The notes under the pieces: generated by a model
Told to the model about the DNA's origin: nothing
Database searches by the model: none
The model's input: the letters and a program-made list of their open reading frames with translations, nothing else
Origin: Chloroflexota bacterium
Lineage (GTDB): Bacteria > Chloroflexota > FW602-bin22 > JACPRP01
NCBI GenBank assembly: GCA_016210495.1
Contig: JACQUC010000252.1
Span: 1 to 64,000 of the forward strand
Direction of reading: 5' to 3'
Length of the DNA stretch: 64,000 nucleotides
Program-made: the position numbers and the translations under genes
In this document: piece by piece, positions 17,013-25,410 of the stretch
Position numbering within the stretch: position 1 is the stretch's first letter
Layout: every line of letters begins with the position of its first letter

Positions 17013-18335
17013 GTGAACCTGTTCGAGTCGCTCGAAGAAGTCGCTTCTGCAAAGGATGAGCCTCTGGCGGCGCGCATGCGGCCGCGCTCCTTTGACCAGT
17101 TCGTGGGACAGGAGCACCTTGTCGGCCCTGATCGCGTGCTGCGTAAGACCATCGAGCGGGACAGGCTGGTCTCGATTATTCTGTGGGGACCTCCCGGCAG
17201 CGGCAAGACCACGCTGGCAGAGATGATCTCGCGGATGACGCGGTCCCGGTTCTGCTCGTTGAGCGCCGTAAGTGCTGGGGTAGCCGACCTGCGAAAAGTG
17301 ATCGACGATGCCCGGCGTCTCAAGCGCGCGACGGGGCAGCGGACGATTCTTTTCGTCGACGAGATTCATCGGTTCAATAAGTCTCAGCAGGACGCCGTGC
17401 TGCCGTTTGTGGAGAAAGGGGAGATTACGCTTATTGGAGCGACCACGGAGAACCCGAGCTTCGAGGTCAACGCGGCACTGCTATCACGCTGCCGCGTTTT
17501 TACACTGAGAGCGCTGACCGACCAAGAGGTAGAGTCGCTCGTCCGCCGAGCGCTGGCAGACGCGGTGCACGGGCTGGGAGTTGCGAGAGTGACGGTCGAA
17601 GAGGAGGCGATCCGGCATCTGACAGTTATGTCAAACGGAGACGCCAGGGTTGCACTGAACGCGCTCGAGCTTGCGGCCTCGGCGGCTACCGCGGACGCGG
17701 GCGGCGAGCGGCATGTCGGACTGGCAGCCATCGAGGACGCACTTCAGCACAGGGCACTGCTTTACGACAAGGCCGGCGACCAGCACTACGACACGATTTC
17801 GGCGCTGCACAAGTCGATACGCGGCTCCGATCCGGATGCAGCGCTCTACTGGTTGGGCCGAATGATCGAGGCAGGCGAGGATCCGCTCTATGTCGCCCGG
17901 AGGCTGATACGTTGTGCGTCTGAGGACGTGGGGATGGCCGATCCGATGGCGCTGACCATAGCCGTGGCGGCGCAACAGGCCGTGCACTTCGTCGGGATGC
18001 CGGAGGGGAATTTGGCTCTGGCGCAGGCTGTGGTGTATCTGGCCACCGCGCCCAAAAGCAACGCCCTGTATGCGGCCTACAAGGCTGTACGGGAAGACGT
18101 GGAGCACACGCGCAACGATCCAGTGCCGCTGCACATCCGCAATCCGGTGACCGGCCTGATGAAGGACCTGGGGTATGGCAAGGGCTACCTCTATGAGCAG
18201 AGCTACTGGGACAAAAACGACTCCCGGCGGCGGGAGCAGACGTATCTGCCGGATTCGCTGAAGGGGAAACGATACTATCGGCCGGAGGATAACGTGAACC
18301 GCAAAGAACGCAAAGAGCGCAAAGACGAATTATGA
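17013..18335 (+). CDS. rarA: Replication-associated recombination protein A (RarA/MgsA)
   Basis: 440-residue AAA+ ATPase. Walker A GPPGSGKTTL, Walker B FVDEIHRFNK, sensor 1 GATTENPSFEVN and the arginine finger region LLSRCRVF are all present, followed by the clamp-loader-like C-terminal domain with YDTISALHKSIRGSDPDAAL and AVQQ-type helices. RarA works at stalled replication forks with SSB. The GTG start has a modest GGAG upstream. The last residues (NRKERKERKDEL) come from one arm of a palindromic repeat at 18297-18371, so the C-terminal tail is repeat-derived. Confidence 0.94.
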   Translation: MNLFESLEEVASAKDEPLAARMRPRSFDQFVGQEHLVGPDRVLRKTIERDRLVSIILWGPPGSGKTTLAEMISRMTRSRFCSLSAVSAGVADLRKVIDDARRLKRATGQRTILFVDEIHRFNKSQQDAVLPFVEKGEITLIGATTENPSFEVNAALLSRCRVFTLRALTDQEVESLVRRALADAVHGLGVARVTVEEEAIRHLTVMSNGDARVALNALELAASAATADAGGERHVGLAAIEDALQHRALLYDKAGDQHYDTISALHKSIRGSDPDAALYWLGRMIEAGEDPLYVARRLIRCASEDVGMADPMALTIAVAAQQAVHFVGMPEGNLALAQAVVYLATAPKSNALYAAYKAVREDVEHTRNDPVPLHIRNPVTGLMKDLGYGKGYLYEQSYWDKNDSRRREQTYLPDSLKGKRYYRPEDNVNRKERKERKDEL

Positions 18336-18371
18336 AGAGAACTCTGCGTCCTTTGCGCCCTTTGCGGTGAG
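18297..18371. repeat. Long palindromic repeat at the rarA 3' end
   Basis: AACCGCAAAGAACGCAAAGA with GCGCAAAGACG, on one side, is complementary to GCGTCCTTTGCGCCCTTTGC with GGTG on the other, around AATTATGAAGAGAACTCT. The left arm is translated as NRKERKERKD. It could form a stem of about 30 bases in the rarA mRNA. Confidence 0.65.
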
Positions 18372-18391
18372 TACCGGCGCCCACCTACCTG

Positions 18392-18417
18392 AGCGGACAG
18401 GGCCGTCCGCCCCTACG
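18392..18417. repeat. Hairpin repeat GCGGACAGGGCCGTCCGC (family B)
   Basis: A GCGGACAGGGCCGTCCGC palindrome followed by CCCTACG. The same unit recurs at 23300-23328, inverted near 54160, and in shorter form inside the MITE-like elements. It sits in the leader of the molybdoenzyme operon. Confidence 0.65.
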
Positions 18418-18461
18418 CGTGTCTGGTCCGACCGCACGCCGTGAGCCGAAAGGAGTTGACT

Positions 18462-21146
18462 TTGGAAGCTGCGCAAGCGAAAGAGGACGTTTGGATCAAG
18501 ACCTTTTGCCACGGTTGTCTCAGCGCTATGTGTGGCATGAAGGTACACCGGGTGGACGGGGTCGTCGTCGGCATCGAGGGTGACCCGGACAATCCGTACA
18601 CCGAGGGCAGGCTCTGCGCCAAGGGCTTGGCCCATGTCGTGACCCTCTACGATCCCAACCGTCCCAAGAAGCCCCTGGTGAGGACAAATCCTGAGAAAGG
18701 CATAGGCGTCGATCCACGCTGGCAAGAAGTGAGTTGGGACGAGGCCCTTGACAGGGTGGCCAAGAAGCTGGCCGAGACGCGTAAAAAGGATCCCACTGAC
18801 CTTTGCCTGTGCTGTGCCGATATCTCCGCGACAAACTGGATGCCTGTGCCGATTATGCTTTCCTTCGGTACCCCAAATCGCAACACCAGTACCGGCTACT
18901 ATTGTGCGGCGGCAGTACACGCGCCGCCCTACCAGACGTTGGGATCGTTCCACATGTACCCCGACTGTGAGTACTGCAAGTATCTGGTGCTCTGGGGATC
19001 CAACAAAGGAGGGGTGATTCAACACACGGGCACGACGGCCGCCCTCGACGTCGCCAACGCACGCATCGGACGGGGTATGAAATTGGTCTGTATCGACCCT
19101 GTGCAGTCGAGTATGGCGGCCAAGGCAGACGAATGGGTACCCATTCGCCCCGGCACGGATCTAGCTATGGCGCTGGCCTGGCTGCACGTGTTGGTCCTCG
19201 AGACGGGCATCTACGACGAGGAGTTCCTGAAGAAGTACACCAATGGGCCGTATCTGATTGGTCCGGACGGACACTACCTGCGCGAGCCTGCTACCGGGAA
19301 GCCTATGATGTGGGACGCCGTGGACGGGCTGCCACGGCCCTACGACGCCGAATTCAAGGACGTGGCTATCGAGGGCACTTACGAGGTACACGTAGCGGCC
19401 GAGTTGGCTTCGGACGGCGGGACGGGGGAAATCCAGGAGCCGGCCAGAGGTCGAGCCCAGGAAGCGCCGGGCACTTGCTGTCGGCCCGCATTCGAGCTGC
19501 TCAAGGAGCACCTGAAGTCCTACACCCCCGAGTGGGCGGCTGCCATAACCACCGTGCCGGCGGCCACGATCAGGCGGCTGGCGCGGGAATTCGGCGAGGC
19601 GGCGCAGATCGGTTCCACCATCAAGATCGAGGGCCACGTCCTTCCGTTCCGGCCAGCGGCGATTCACTGGTACGCGGGCATAAGCCAGCACTTCAACGGC
19701 TACGTGACCGGGAACACGCTCCAAATGATAAACACCATCGTCGGCAACCTTCTCGTCCCCGGCGGCGTGGTGGGCGAGGGTGTGATAATGGAGAGCTTCC
19801 CCTACCACACGCCCAACGCCTGGACGGGCAAAGATCCGATCACCGGGAAGGCCGCGCAGCCTGGGGAGGTTGACGGGCTGTTCTACGCCAGCCATTACGC
19901 ACGGATGGGCGGCGTCCGGCAGGCCTGTGGCCACCCGCCGTTGAAGGTGAAGGTGCCCAAGACACATTCCGCCGAGGAGCTGTTTCCTGTCGGCTGGTCG
20001 GGGTCGGCCTTTTTCGATCTCAACCTTGCCCATCCCCAGCGCTACGACAACAAGATACCGCGCCCCAAGGTACTGCTGACGAGGCACGCCTCGAACCTGA
20101 CGAACCACGGCAACTCGTCCGAGGTGGCCGAGTTTTTCAAGAACCTCTACCAGATCTCGTGCGAGCCCTTCGTCGACGAGACCGCCGAGTTCGCGGACAT
20201 CTTTTTGCCAACGCCGGTTCGTCTGGAGCGCCTGCAACTGGGCGCCGAGCTTCCCGGCTACGGCGGCGCCACCATCGACCTGCACCACCAGTGCATCAAT
20301 CTGAGCACGCCGGTCGTGCCCAGCGAAACACGGGAGATGATGGACATCTGGGGAGAGATAGCGGATCGAGTGGGCTTTCGCGAGGAGTACAACCAGATGG
20401 TGAATATCGTCTGGGACCTCCAGGGAGAGCAGCGATTGCAGCCAGACAAGAACTACACCTACCGAGAAATGCAGGAAAGGTTTTGCAAGACCCTCTTCGG
20501 CCCCGACTGGGATTTGGAGTCCCTGGCCAAGGTCGGGCACATCAAGTGGCGTAAGACCCTGAAGGAACGGTATCCAAGGGTTTTCATCGAGCCCAGGACA
20601 CCCATCTATTTCGAGCACTATCTTCAGGCTGGCGAGGAGCTCGCCAAAGTGACGAAGGAGCTGGGCTTCGAATGGGACGTGACCGACTACAAAACCTTGC
20701 CCACGTGGCGACCCGGCCCCGCACTGCGCGAGACCCGGGAGGAGTTCGACCTTTTCGCCGTTCCCTTCAGGGTGCCGTTTCTGATCCATCAGTGGGGAAC
20801 TCACAACCCCTGGTTGACGGAACTGGCGGAGGCTCACCCCTGGGCGTTCAAGATAGTAATGAACGCCGCCACGGCGGCCAAGAAGGGCATCAGGGATGGA
20901 GAGCAAATCGTAGTCGAAGGTAGTCCGGGGCACAAGGTCCAGGGCAAAGTGAAGCTGACCCAGTGCATCAATCCGGAGGTAGTAGCCATCAGCCGGCACG
21001 GCGGGCACTGGGCCCAGCGGCATTCGGTCTCTCGCGGCAAGGGCAACAATTTCAACACCCTGGTGCCGACGAGCGAGGAGTACTTCGACTTTATGGCTGG
21101 TGGCTTGGAGGCTTGCATCAAGGTGAGGGTGTCTAGGGCAAAATAG
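18462..21146 (+). CDS. Molybdopterin oxidoreductase catalytic subunit (CISM/DMSO reductase superfamily)
   Basis: 894 residues. An N-terminal [4Fe-4S] site with CHGC, a further Cys after four residues and CAKG 27 residues later precedes the molybdopterin domains. Cys in TSTGYYCAAAVH is the likely Mo or W ligand. The C-terminal cofactor-binding domain begins near VPFLIHQWGTHNP. No Tat signal is present, so the complex is cytoplasmic or inward-facing. The residues do not fix the substrate; a polysulfide/thiosulfate reductase-like enzyme or a carbonyl- or acid-converting enzyme are possible. I choose TTG 18462 because AAAGGAG lies six bases before it; GTG 18441 in the same frame has no ribosome site. 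MoaD, a four-cluster Fe-S protein and an NrfD-like membrane protein follow, forming a quinone-linked complex. Confidence 0.85.
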   Translation: MEAAQAKEDVWIKTFCHGCLSAMCGMKVHRVDGVVVGIEGDPDNPYTEGRLCAKGLAHVVTLYDPNRPKKPLVRTNPEKGIGVDPRWQEVSWDEALDRVAKKLAETRKKDPTDLCLCCADISATNWMPVPIMLSFGTPNRNTSTGYYCAAAVHAPPYQTLGSFHMYPDCEYCKYLVLWGSNKGGVIQHTGTTAALDVANARIGRGMKLVCIDPVQSSMAAKADEWVPIRPGTDLAMALAWLHVLVLETGIYDEEFLKKYTNGPYLIGPDGHYLREPATGKPMMWDAVDGLPRPYDAEFKDVAIEGTYEVHVAAELASDGGTGEIQEPARGRAQEAPGTCCRPAFELLKEHLKSYTPEWAAAITTVPAATIRRLAREFGEAAQIGSTIKIEGHVLPFRPAAIHWYAGISQHFNGYVTGNTLQMINTIVGNLLVPGGVVGEGVIMESFPYHTPNAWTGKDPITGKAAQPGEVDGLFYASHYARMGGVRQACGHPPLKVKVPKTHSAEELFPVGWSGSAFFDLNLAHPQRYDNKIPRPKVLLTRHASNLTNHGNSSEVAEFFKNLYQISCEPFVDETAEFADIFLPTPVRLERLQLGAELPGYGGATIDLHHQCINLSTPVVPSETREMMDIWGEIADRVGFREEYNQMVNIVWDLQGEQRLQPDKNYTYREMQERFCKTLFGPDWDLESLAKVGHIKWRKTLKERYPRVFIEPRTPIYFEHYLQAGEELAKVTKELGFEWDVTDYKTLPTWRPGPALRETREEFDLFAVPFRVPFLIHQWGTHNPWLTELAEAHPWAFKIVMNAATAAKKGIRDGEQIVVEGSPGHKVQGKVKLTQCINPEVVAISRHGGHWAQRHSVSRGKGNNFNTLVPTSEEYFDFMAGGLEACIKVRVSRAK

Positions 21147-21198
21147 CGGAGATGCGGGTTACAGGTCTTGTGCGGGTCGCAGTGAGATTGGAGGCGAT

Positions 21199-21225
21199 GG
21201 GGCAACCACGCAGGGTTGCCCCTAC
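21199..21225. repeat. Hairpin repeat family A, copy before moaD
   Basis: GGGGCAACC, ACGCA and GGGTTGCCCC followed by TAC, identical in the stem to the copies at 5272 and 34493. It lies between the molybdoenzyme gene and moaD. Confidence 0.7.
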
Positions 21226-21266
21226 AAGGCGGCGGCGAGAATATTGCTTGTGTAGCGAGTTGCGAA

Positions 21267-21554
21267 ATGTGGGTTAGGTTGCGTTTTGTTGGGGCATACT
21301 CGCTGGCCACGGGCAGGCGGCGAGATGCCGTCAACGTTCCAAGGGGAACTACGATCGGCGGCCTCTTGGACAGATTGGCGGCCAGGTACGGAGGCTCGTT
21401 CGAGAGCATGGTGCGAGACCGCGAGGGCGGGCTTGCCGGTAGTTGCCGCCTGTTCTTCGATCAGGAGGACGTGTCTCGGCTCGGACTCGATGCTCAACTC
21501 AGGGAAGGGAGCGACGTGAGCGTCTACTTCCTGATGGGCGCAAGCGGCGGATAG
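21267..21554 (+). CDS. MoaD/ThiS-family sulfur-carrier protein
   Basis: 95 residues with the ubiquitin-like beta-grasp pattern: VRLRFVGAYSLATGRR, a hydrophobic helix TIGGLLDRLAARYG, and FLMGASGG ending in the required Gly-Gly. MoaD donates sulfur for the dithiolene of molybdopterin; ThiS-like relatives serve other pathways. Its place inside a molybdoenzyme operon favours a role in that enzyme's cofactor, perhaps a dedicated tungsten or molybdenum variant. The ATG 21267 start has a weak ribosome site. Hairpin repeats flank it on both sides. Confidence 0.8.
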   Translation: MWVRLRFVGAYSLATGRRRDAVNVPRGTTIGGLLDRLAARYGGSFESMVRDREGGLAGSCRLFFDQEDVSRLGLDAQLREGSDVSVYFLMGASGG

Positions 21555-21567
21555 GGCACTGGACAGG

Positions 21568-21663
21568 TAGTGTACGGTAGATTGCAGAAATCCCTGAGCC
21601 CCCGCCCCAGGGCGGACAGCGGACGTCCGCCCCTACGTTTCTACAAGAGGTCGTGCAGCGCTA
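21568..21663. mobile_element. MITE-like element, copy 2
   Basis: Left end TAGTGTACGGTAGATTGCAG matches copy 1 almost exactly. The right end is more diverged (CTACGTTTCTACAAGAGGTC then GTGCAGCGCTA). The centre is a GGGCGGACAGCGGACGTCCG palindrome. It lies between moaD and the Fe-S subunit, inside the operon, and carries no gene. Confidence 0.6.
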
Positions 21664-21692
21664 CTGGAAATGGGCAGGTATGGAGGTGGGCT

Positions 21693-22301
21693 ATGACCAG
21701 GTGGGGAATGGTGATCGACCTGGCGAGGTGTGTAGGATGCCACAGTTGCGCCATTGCGTGCAAGGTGGAGAACGGTACCCCAAAGGGCGTTCTGTGGGGC
21801 AAAGTGCTGGAGAAAGAGGTTGGCACATATCCCACTGCCAAGCGCATCTTCCTGCCTGTCCTGTGCAACCACTGCAAGGAGCCGGCTTGTGTCGCCGTCT
21901 GCCCGAGTGGCGCAACGTCGCAGCGCGACGACGGCATCGTCACGGTGGACTATGCCAAGTGCATCGGATGCCGCTACTGCATGATGGCCTGTCCCTTCAA
22001 CGTGAGGATTTTCATGGACTCCGTCGACGGCTATTTCGGAGAGGAACTGACACCGTACGAGCAGGTTCGCTACAAGGAATGGTATACCGGCACCGTGACG
22101 AAATGCACTTTTTGCGTGCACCGCATCGACCGGGGTAAGGAGCCGAGGTGCGTGGAGACGTGCCCCTGCGCGGCCAGAACCTTCGGGGACCTGGACGACC
22201 CGAACAGCGAGGTGTCGAAACTCATACGGAATCGGGACGGAAGGCCACTGCGACCGGAGGCAGGTACCGAGCCGTCCATATACTATCTCGGAATGCGCTG
22301 A
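21693..22301 (+). CDS. Four-cluster [4Fe-4S] electron-transfer subunit
   Basis: 202 residues, DmsB/PsrB/NrfC type. Four cysteine groups are seen: CVGCHSCAIAC, CNHCKEPACVAVCP, CIGCRYCMMACP and CTFCVHRIDRGKEPRCVETCP read as CxxC...C...CP, enough for four [4Fe-4S] clusters. It relays electrons between the molybdopterin subunit and the membrane subunit. There is no signal peptide. ATG 21693 is the start because GGAGGTGG lies six bases upstream; the longer frame reads through the MITE-like element. Confidence 0.92.
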   Translation: MTRWGMVIDLARCVGCHSCAIACKVENGTPKGVLWGKVLEKEVGTYPTAKRIFLPVLCNHCKEPACVAVCPSGATSQRDDGIVTVDYAKCIGCRYCMMACPFNVRIFMDSVDGYFGEELTPYEQVRYKEWYTGTVTKCTFCVHRIDRGKEPRCVETCPCAARTFGDLDDPNSEVSKLIRNRDGRPLRPEAGTEPSIYYLGMR

Positions 22302-22313
22302 GGAGGAGGAGAG

Positions 22314-23216
22314 ATGCCTGCATTGCGGGAGCTGACGGTCGACTACGTCTATCAGGAGCAGTGGGGACTGCGGGGAAGAAACCTGCTCATTATGCTGGCG
22401 ATCTACTTCGGGGGCATAGGCGGCGGGCTCTTCCTGGTATCGCTGTTCGGGGATTACGCTCAGGGCGCCCTGCTGGGCGTTTCGATCGCCGCAGTCGGAA
22501 AAGGATTTAGCCACATCTTCTTTCTGGGGCGACCGGAACGCTTCTGGCGCGCCGTCTGGCGTCCTCAGTCGTCGTGGATCAGTCGTGGCTTTGTGTTCTT
22601 TGGCGTCTTCCTAGTGTCGGGGCTGGCATATCTTATGCCTGCCTACTCGGGATTCTCCTGGCTGCCGTGGAGCTCTCAGGGCTGGCTTGGGGGCATCTTT
22701 CTGCGGTGGCTTTCGATCCTGAGCGCTTTTCTTACCGTGACCTACACCGGGTTCCTGCTGGGTCGGAGTGGCATACCTTTCTGGAACAACTCGCTGCTGC
22801 CCGCGCTGTTCGCGGGCGTATCGCTCTACAGCGGTGCCGGCCTGGCGGGTTTCTTCGTGCGCTTGATATCTGAGGCAAAGTCCAATCGAGTGTTATTCGA
22901 GCAGCTCGCTTTGTGGAGCGGCCTGGCGGTATTGGCGATGCTCGCATTCTACCTGATGGGCAGCCACAGTTTCAACCCAGCGAGCCAGAGGTCCGTGCGT
23001 TATCTCGCCTTAAATCGTGGCACCGCGTGGTGGTTCTACGGTTTGTTTTTGGCCTTGGGACTGTGCCTACCGTTGGCCGTCTACGCCACCCACACCCTGT
23101 TCTCTCCGGTCGCCGACGAGGTGTTGATGGCCGTGGAGGTGATTGAGGTGCTGATCGGCGCGCTGCTGTTCCGATACATTTTCTTCCGCGGCGGTATATT
23201 TCTGCCGGTGTATTGA
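22314..23216 (+). CDS. NrfD/PsrC-like membrane subunit
   Basis: 300 residues with eight or nine membrane helices, beginning WGLRGRNLLIMLAIYFGGIGGGLFLVS and including GKGFSHIFFLGRPERFWRA, a typical NrfD loop. Members exchange electrons with menaquinone and anchor Fe-S and molybdopterin subunits. It starts 12 bases after the Fe-S gene behind GAGGAGGAGAG. With the upstream genes it makes a classic three-subunit complex plus MoaD. Confidence 0.88.
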   Translation: MPALRELTVDYVYQEQWGLRGRNLLIMLAIYFGGIGGGLFLVSLFGDYAQGALLGVSIAAVGKGFSHIFFLGRPERFWRAVWRPQSSWISRGFVFFGVFLVSGLAYLMPAYSGFSWLPWSSQGWLGGIFLRWLSILSAFLTVTYTGFLLGRSGIPFWNNSLLPALFAGVSLYSGAGLAGFFVRLISEAKSNRVLFEQLALWSGLAVLAMLAFYLMGSHSFNPASQRSVRYLALNRGTAWWFYGLFLALGLCLPLAVYATHTLFSPVADEVLMAVEVIEVLIGALLFRYIFFRGGIFLPVY

Positions 23217-23299
23217 GCTTGGCTGGGCGCCGCGTGCCAGAAGACGAGATGTTGGACTAGTTCCGTGGTACAAAATGGCTGCGACGGCCCCGCCCCACC

Positions 23300-23328
23300 C
23301 TGGGCGGACAGGGCCGTCCGCCCCTACG
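23300..23328. repeat. Hairpin repeat family B, second copy
   Basis: TGGGCGGACAGGGCCGTCCG followed by CCCCTACGGG forms a hairpin in the 199-base gap between the NrfD-like gene and the zinc dehydrogenase gene. Nothing else is evident in 23217-23415 apart from a weak purine-rich stretch before the next gene. Confidence 0.65.
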
Positions 23329-23415
23329 GGTGAGCGTTTCGGGCCAGTCGGTGGATGGAGACGTCCGCCGGCACGACTTGCATCTTGCACCAGACTGCGC
23401 GCGAGGTGAGTTTGT

Positions 23416-24441
23416 ATGAGAGTTGGAGTCTACTACAATAACAACGACGTGCGGGTGGAGGAGAGACCGGTGCCGCGCATTGGATCCGGCGAGCTGTTGC
23501 TGCGCGTGCAGGCCAGCGGCATCTGCGGCAGCGACGTTATGGAATGGTACCGTATCCACAAGGCGCCGCTGGTCCTGGGGCATGAGATCGCCGGGGAGAT
23601 CGTGGCCGTTGGCGAAGGGGTAGATCGTTACAAGGAGGGTGATCGCGTTACGGCGTACCACCACGTTCCCTGCAACACCTGCCACTACTGCCTTAATGGA
23701 CACCACACGGCGTGCGACACGTTTCGCAGCACGCACTTCGATCCGGGGGGCTTCGCCGAGTACGCCCGCGTGAAGGCCATCAACGTCGAGCGGGGCATGT
23801 ATCCGTTGCCCGACGATGTCTCATTTGAGGAGGGGGCGTTCATCGAGCCGCTGGCGTGCGTTGTCCGCGGACAGAGGCTGGCTCGGGTGCAGGCAGGCCA
23901 AAACGTCCTCGTCATCGGAAGCGGCATAGCCGGGCTGCTTCACGTGCAGCTGGCGCGTGCGCTAGGTGCGGCCAGGGTGGTGGCCACCGACATCGTGGAA
24001 TACCGTCTCCAAGCGGCTTTGCGCTTCGGCGCGGACGCCTCGTTCCACGCGGAGCGTGCCGAGCCGGCGCGCTTGCACGAGGCCTTTGGTGGTCGATTGC
24101 CCGACGTCATCGTGGTTTGTGCTGGTGTCACACAAGCCATCCTTCAGGCCCTGCGATTGATCGAGCGGGGCGGGACGGTTTTGCTGTTCGCTCCCCCCCG
24201 GCCGGGCCTGGAGGTGCCGATTCCCGTGGGCGACTTCTGGGCAGACGAAGTCACGATCACCACCTGCTATGGCGGCAGCCCGGCGGACGCCGCGGTGGCT
24301 TTCGATCTCATCCGCGCGCGGCGGATTCTCGTGTGCGAGATGATCACCCATCGGCTGAGCCTCGAAGAGATAGGGCTTGGCTTCCGACTCGTGGCCGTTG
24401 CGCAGGAGTCTATCAAAGTGATTATCGAGCCGCAACGCTAG
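23416..24441 (+). CDS. Zinc-dependent medium-chain dehydrogenase/reductase
   Basis: 341 residues. Catalytic zinc ligands are in SGICGSDVMEWY and GHEIAGEIVAVGEGVDRYKE; the structural zinc loop has CNTCHYCLNGHHTAC. The Rossmann motif is VLVIGSGIAGLLHV, with the final Gly-type glycine in GSG-I-AG. The family includes threonine, sorbitol and alcohol dehydrogenases; the substrate cannot be fixed. It follows the molybdoenzyme genes on the same strand after a hairpin, so a metabolic link is possible but not shown. GTGAGTTTGT precedes the ATG. Confidence 0.85.
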   Translation: MRVGVYYNNNDVRVEERPVPRIGSGELLLRVQASGICGSDVMEWYRIHKAPLVLGHEIAGEIVAVGEGVDRYKEGDRVTAYHHVPCNTCHYCLNGHHTACDTFRSTHFDPGGFAEYARVKAINVERGMYPLPDDVSFEEGAFIEPLACVVRGQRLARVQAGQNVLVIGSGIAGLLHVQLARALGAARVVATDIVEYRLQAALRFGADASFHAERAEPARLHEAFGGRLPDVIVVCAGVTQAILQALRLIERGGTVLLFAPPRPGLEVPIPVGDFWADEVTITTCYGGSPADAAVAFDLIRARRILVCEMITHRLSLEEIGLGFRLVAVAQESIKVIIEPQR

Positions 24442-24453
24442 ATAAGGCGGCGC

Positions 24454-24487
24454 CTGGTAGGGACGTTGCATGCAACGTCCCTACCAG
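24454..24487. repeat. Perfect 34-base palindrome
   Basis: CTGGTAGGGACGTTGCA and its exact reverse complement meet without a loop between the dehydrogenase and the response regulator. Stems of this type followed by GCG can end transcription. It matches the general look of the other hairpins but not their sequence. Confidence 0.7.
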
Positions 24488-24545
24488 CGAAAAAATCTGC
24501 CCAACTTTCCGCTAATTCGCCTGTTTACTTCAACGCTGCTTGTGG

Positions 24546-24551
24546 TATAAT
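24546..24551 (+). promoter_or_regulatory. Promoter of the response regulator
   Basis: TATAAT at 24546-24551, with TTTACT about 16 bases upstream as a partial -35. The region 24488-24669 otherwise shows nothing but a leader. Confidence 0.45.
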
Positions 24552-24669
24552 GGACGCATCACCCTAATGCTTTTCCGATCGTCGCTATCTCCGTTGGCAC
24601 CAGGTTCTCAAAGTGGAACCTAAAGTTGGTCTTGCGTATCAAGTGCGCAGGGAGGGGGGAAAAGGGCGG

Positions 24670-25083
24670 ATGACGAGCACCAATCGCAAGGTCCTGGTCG
24701 TGGACGATGACCCCAACATCCTTTTGTTTATCGAGACACTGCTGAGCTCTGAAGGGTACAACGTGATCACGGCCGTGAACGGCAAAGAGGCGCTGCGAGC
24801 ATGTGAGGGGGAGAGCCCCGACGTCGCCTTCGTCGATCTGGTCATGCCCATTATGAACGGTTGGGAGTTTTGCGAGGCTGTGCGGGAGCGTGGCCGAAGG
24901 CAAATTCCCATCGTCGTCATGAGCGCCAGCGCCGACGCACGAAGGGCCAGCCGAGAGGTTGGGGCTCAAGGTTACCTCGGCAAACCTTTCGAGCTGGACC
25001 AAGTGCTCGCGTACGTGAGAAAGCTGACTGCACCCAGATCTCCCACGGAGGGGATCGGGGGAGATGGCGCGGCCCGGTCTTGA
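24670..25083 (+). CDS. CheY-like response regulator (receiver domain only)
   Basis: About 137 residues: VLVVDDDPNILLFIETLLSS with the acidic pair, the phosphoacceptor Asp in DVAFVDLVMPIMNGWEF, VMSAS with the Ser/Thr switch, and GYLGKPFE with the conserved Lys. There is no output domain, so it acts by protein contact or as a phosphorelay step. The sensor kinase at 1332 is the only kinase here, but they are far apart. I choose ATG 24670 behind a purine-rich GGAGGGGGGAAAAGGGCGG run; the frame could begin at 24613. Confidence 0.88.
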   Translation: MTSTNRKVLVVDDDPNILLFIETLLSSEGYNVITAVNGKEALRACEGESPDVAFVDLVMPIMNGWEFCEAVRERGRRQIPIVVMSASADARRASREVGAQGYLGKPFELDQVLAYVRKLTAPRSPTEGIGGDGAARS

Positions 25084-25092
25084 AGCGACGGG

Positions 25093-25190
25093 TGTAACCA
25101 CGCAGCGTTGATCAACCATACAGACCAGTGGCAAGCACGCAGGGTTGACCAATCATATGGATCAGGGCAATCAGACAGGGTTGCCCCTAC
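25093..25190. repeat. Degenerate tandem copies of hairpin family A
   Basis: Three altered units in a row, each with an AACCA-type left arm and a CAGGGTTG-type right arm; the last ends in CAGGGTTGCCCCTAC. This suggests tandem duplication and decay. The gap 25191-25410 shows no other feature than the start region of the carboxypeptidase. Confidence 0.5.
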
Positions 25191-25410
25191 TTCCTCTCAG
25201 ATCCACAGGGCGATCATTGCCACTCTCTTCCAACAACAGCCTCACGGGGATTCGCGGCAGACGCGAGATAGCTTGTCACGCTCGCAGGCTCGCCTCGATT
25301 CAAGCGATCTGAGCGTGCGCACGAGAAGCTGTGGCACGTGAAGTGCGGTTTGAAATTGGGAGAGGGTTGCGCCTGTTTGCGCGTACTGCGACTAACCGCC
25401 AGGAGTGCAT

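Noticed and set aside
19161..21023. Long open frame antisense to the molybdoenzyme gene
   Set aside because: 620 residues but antisense to a well-supported gene; it reflects GC-rich codon bias. The protein has no recognisable domain.
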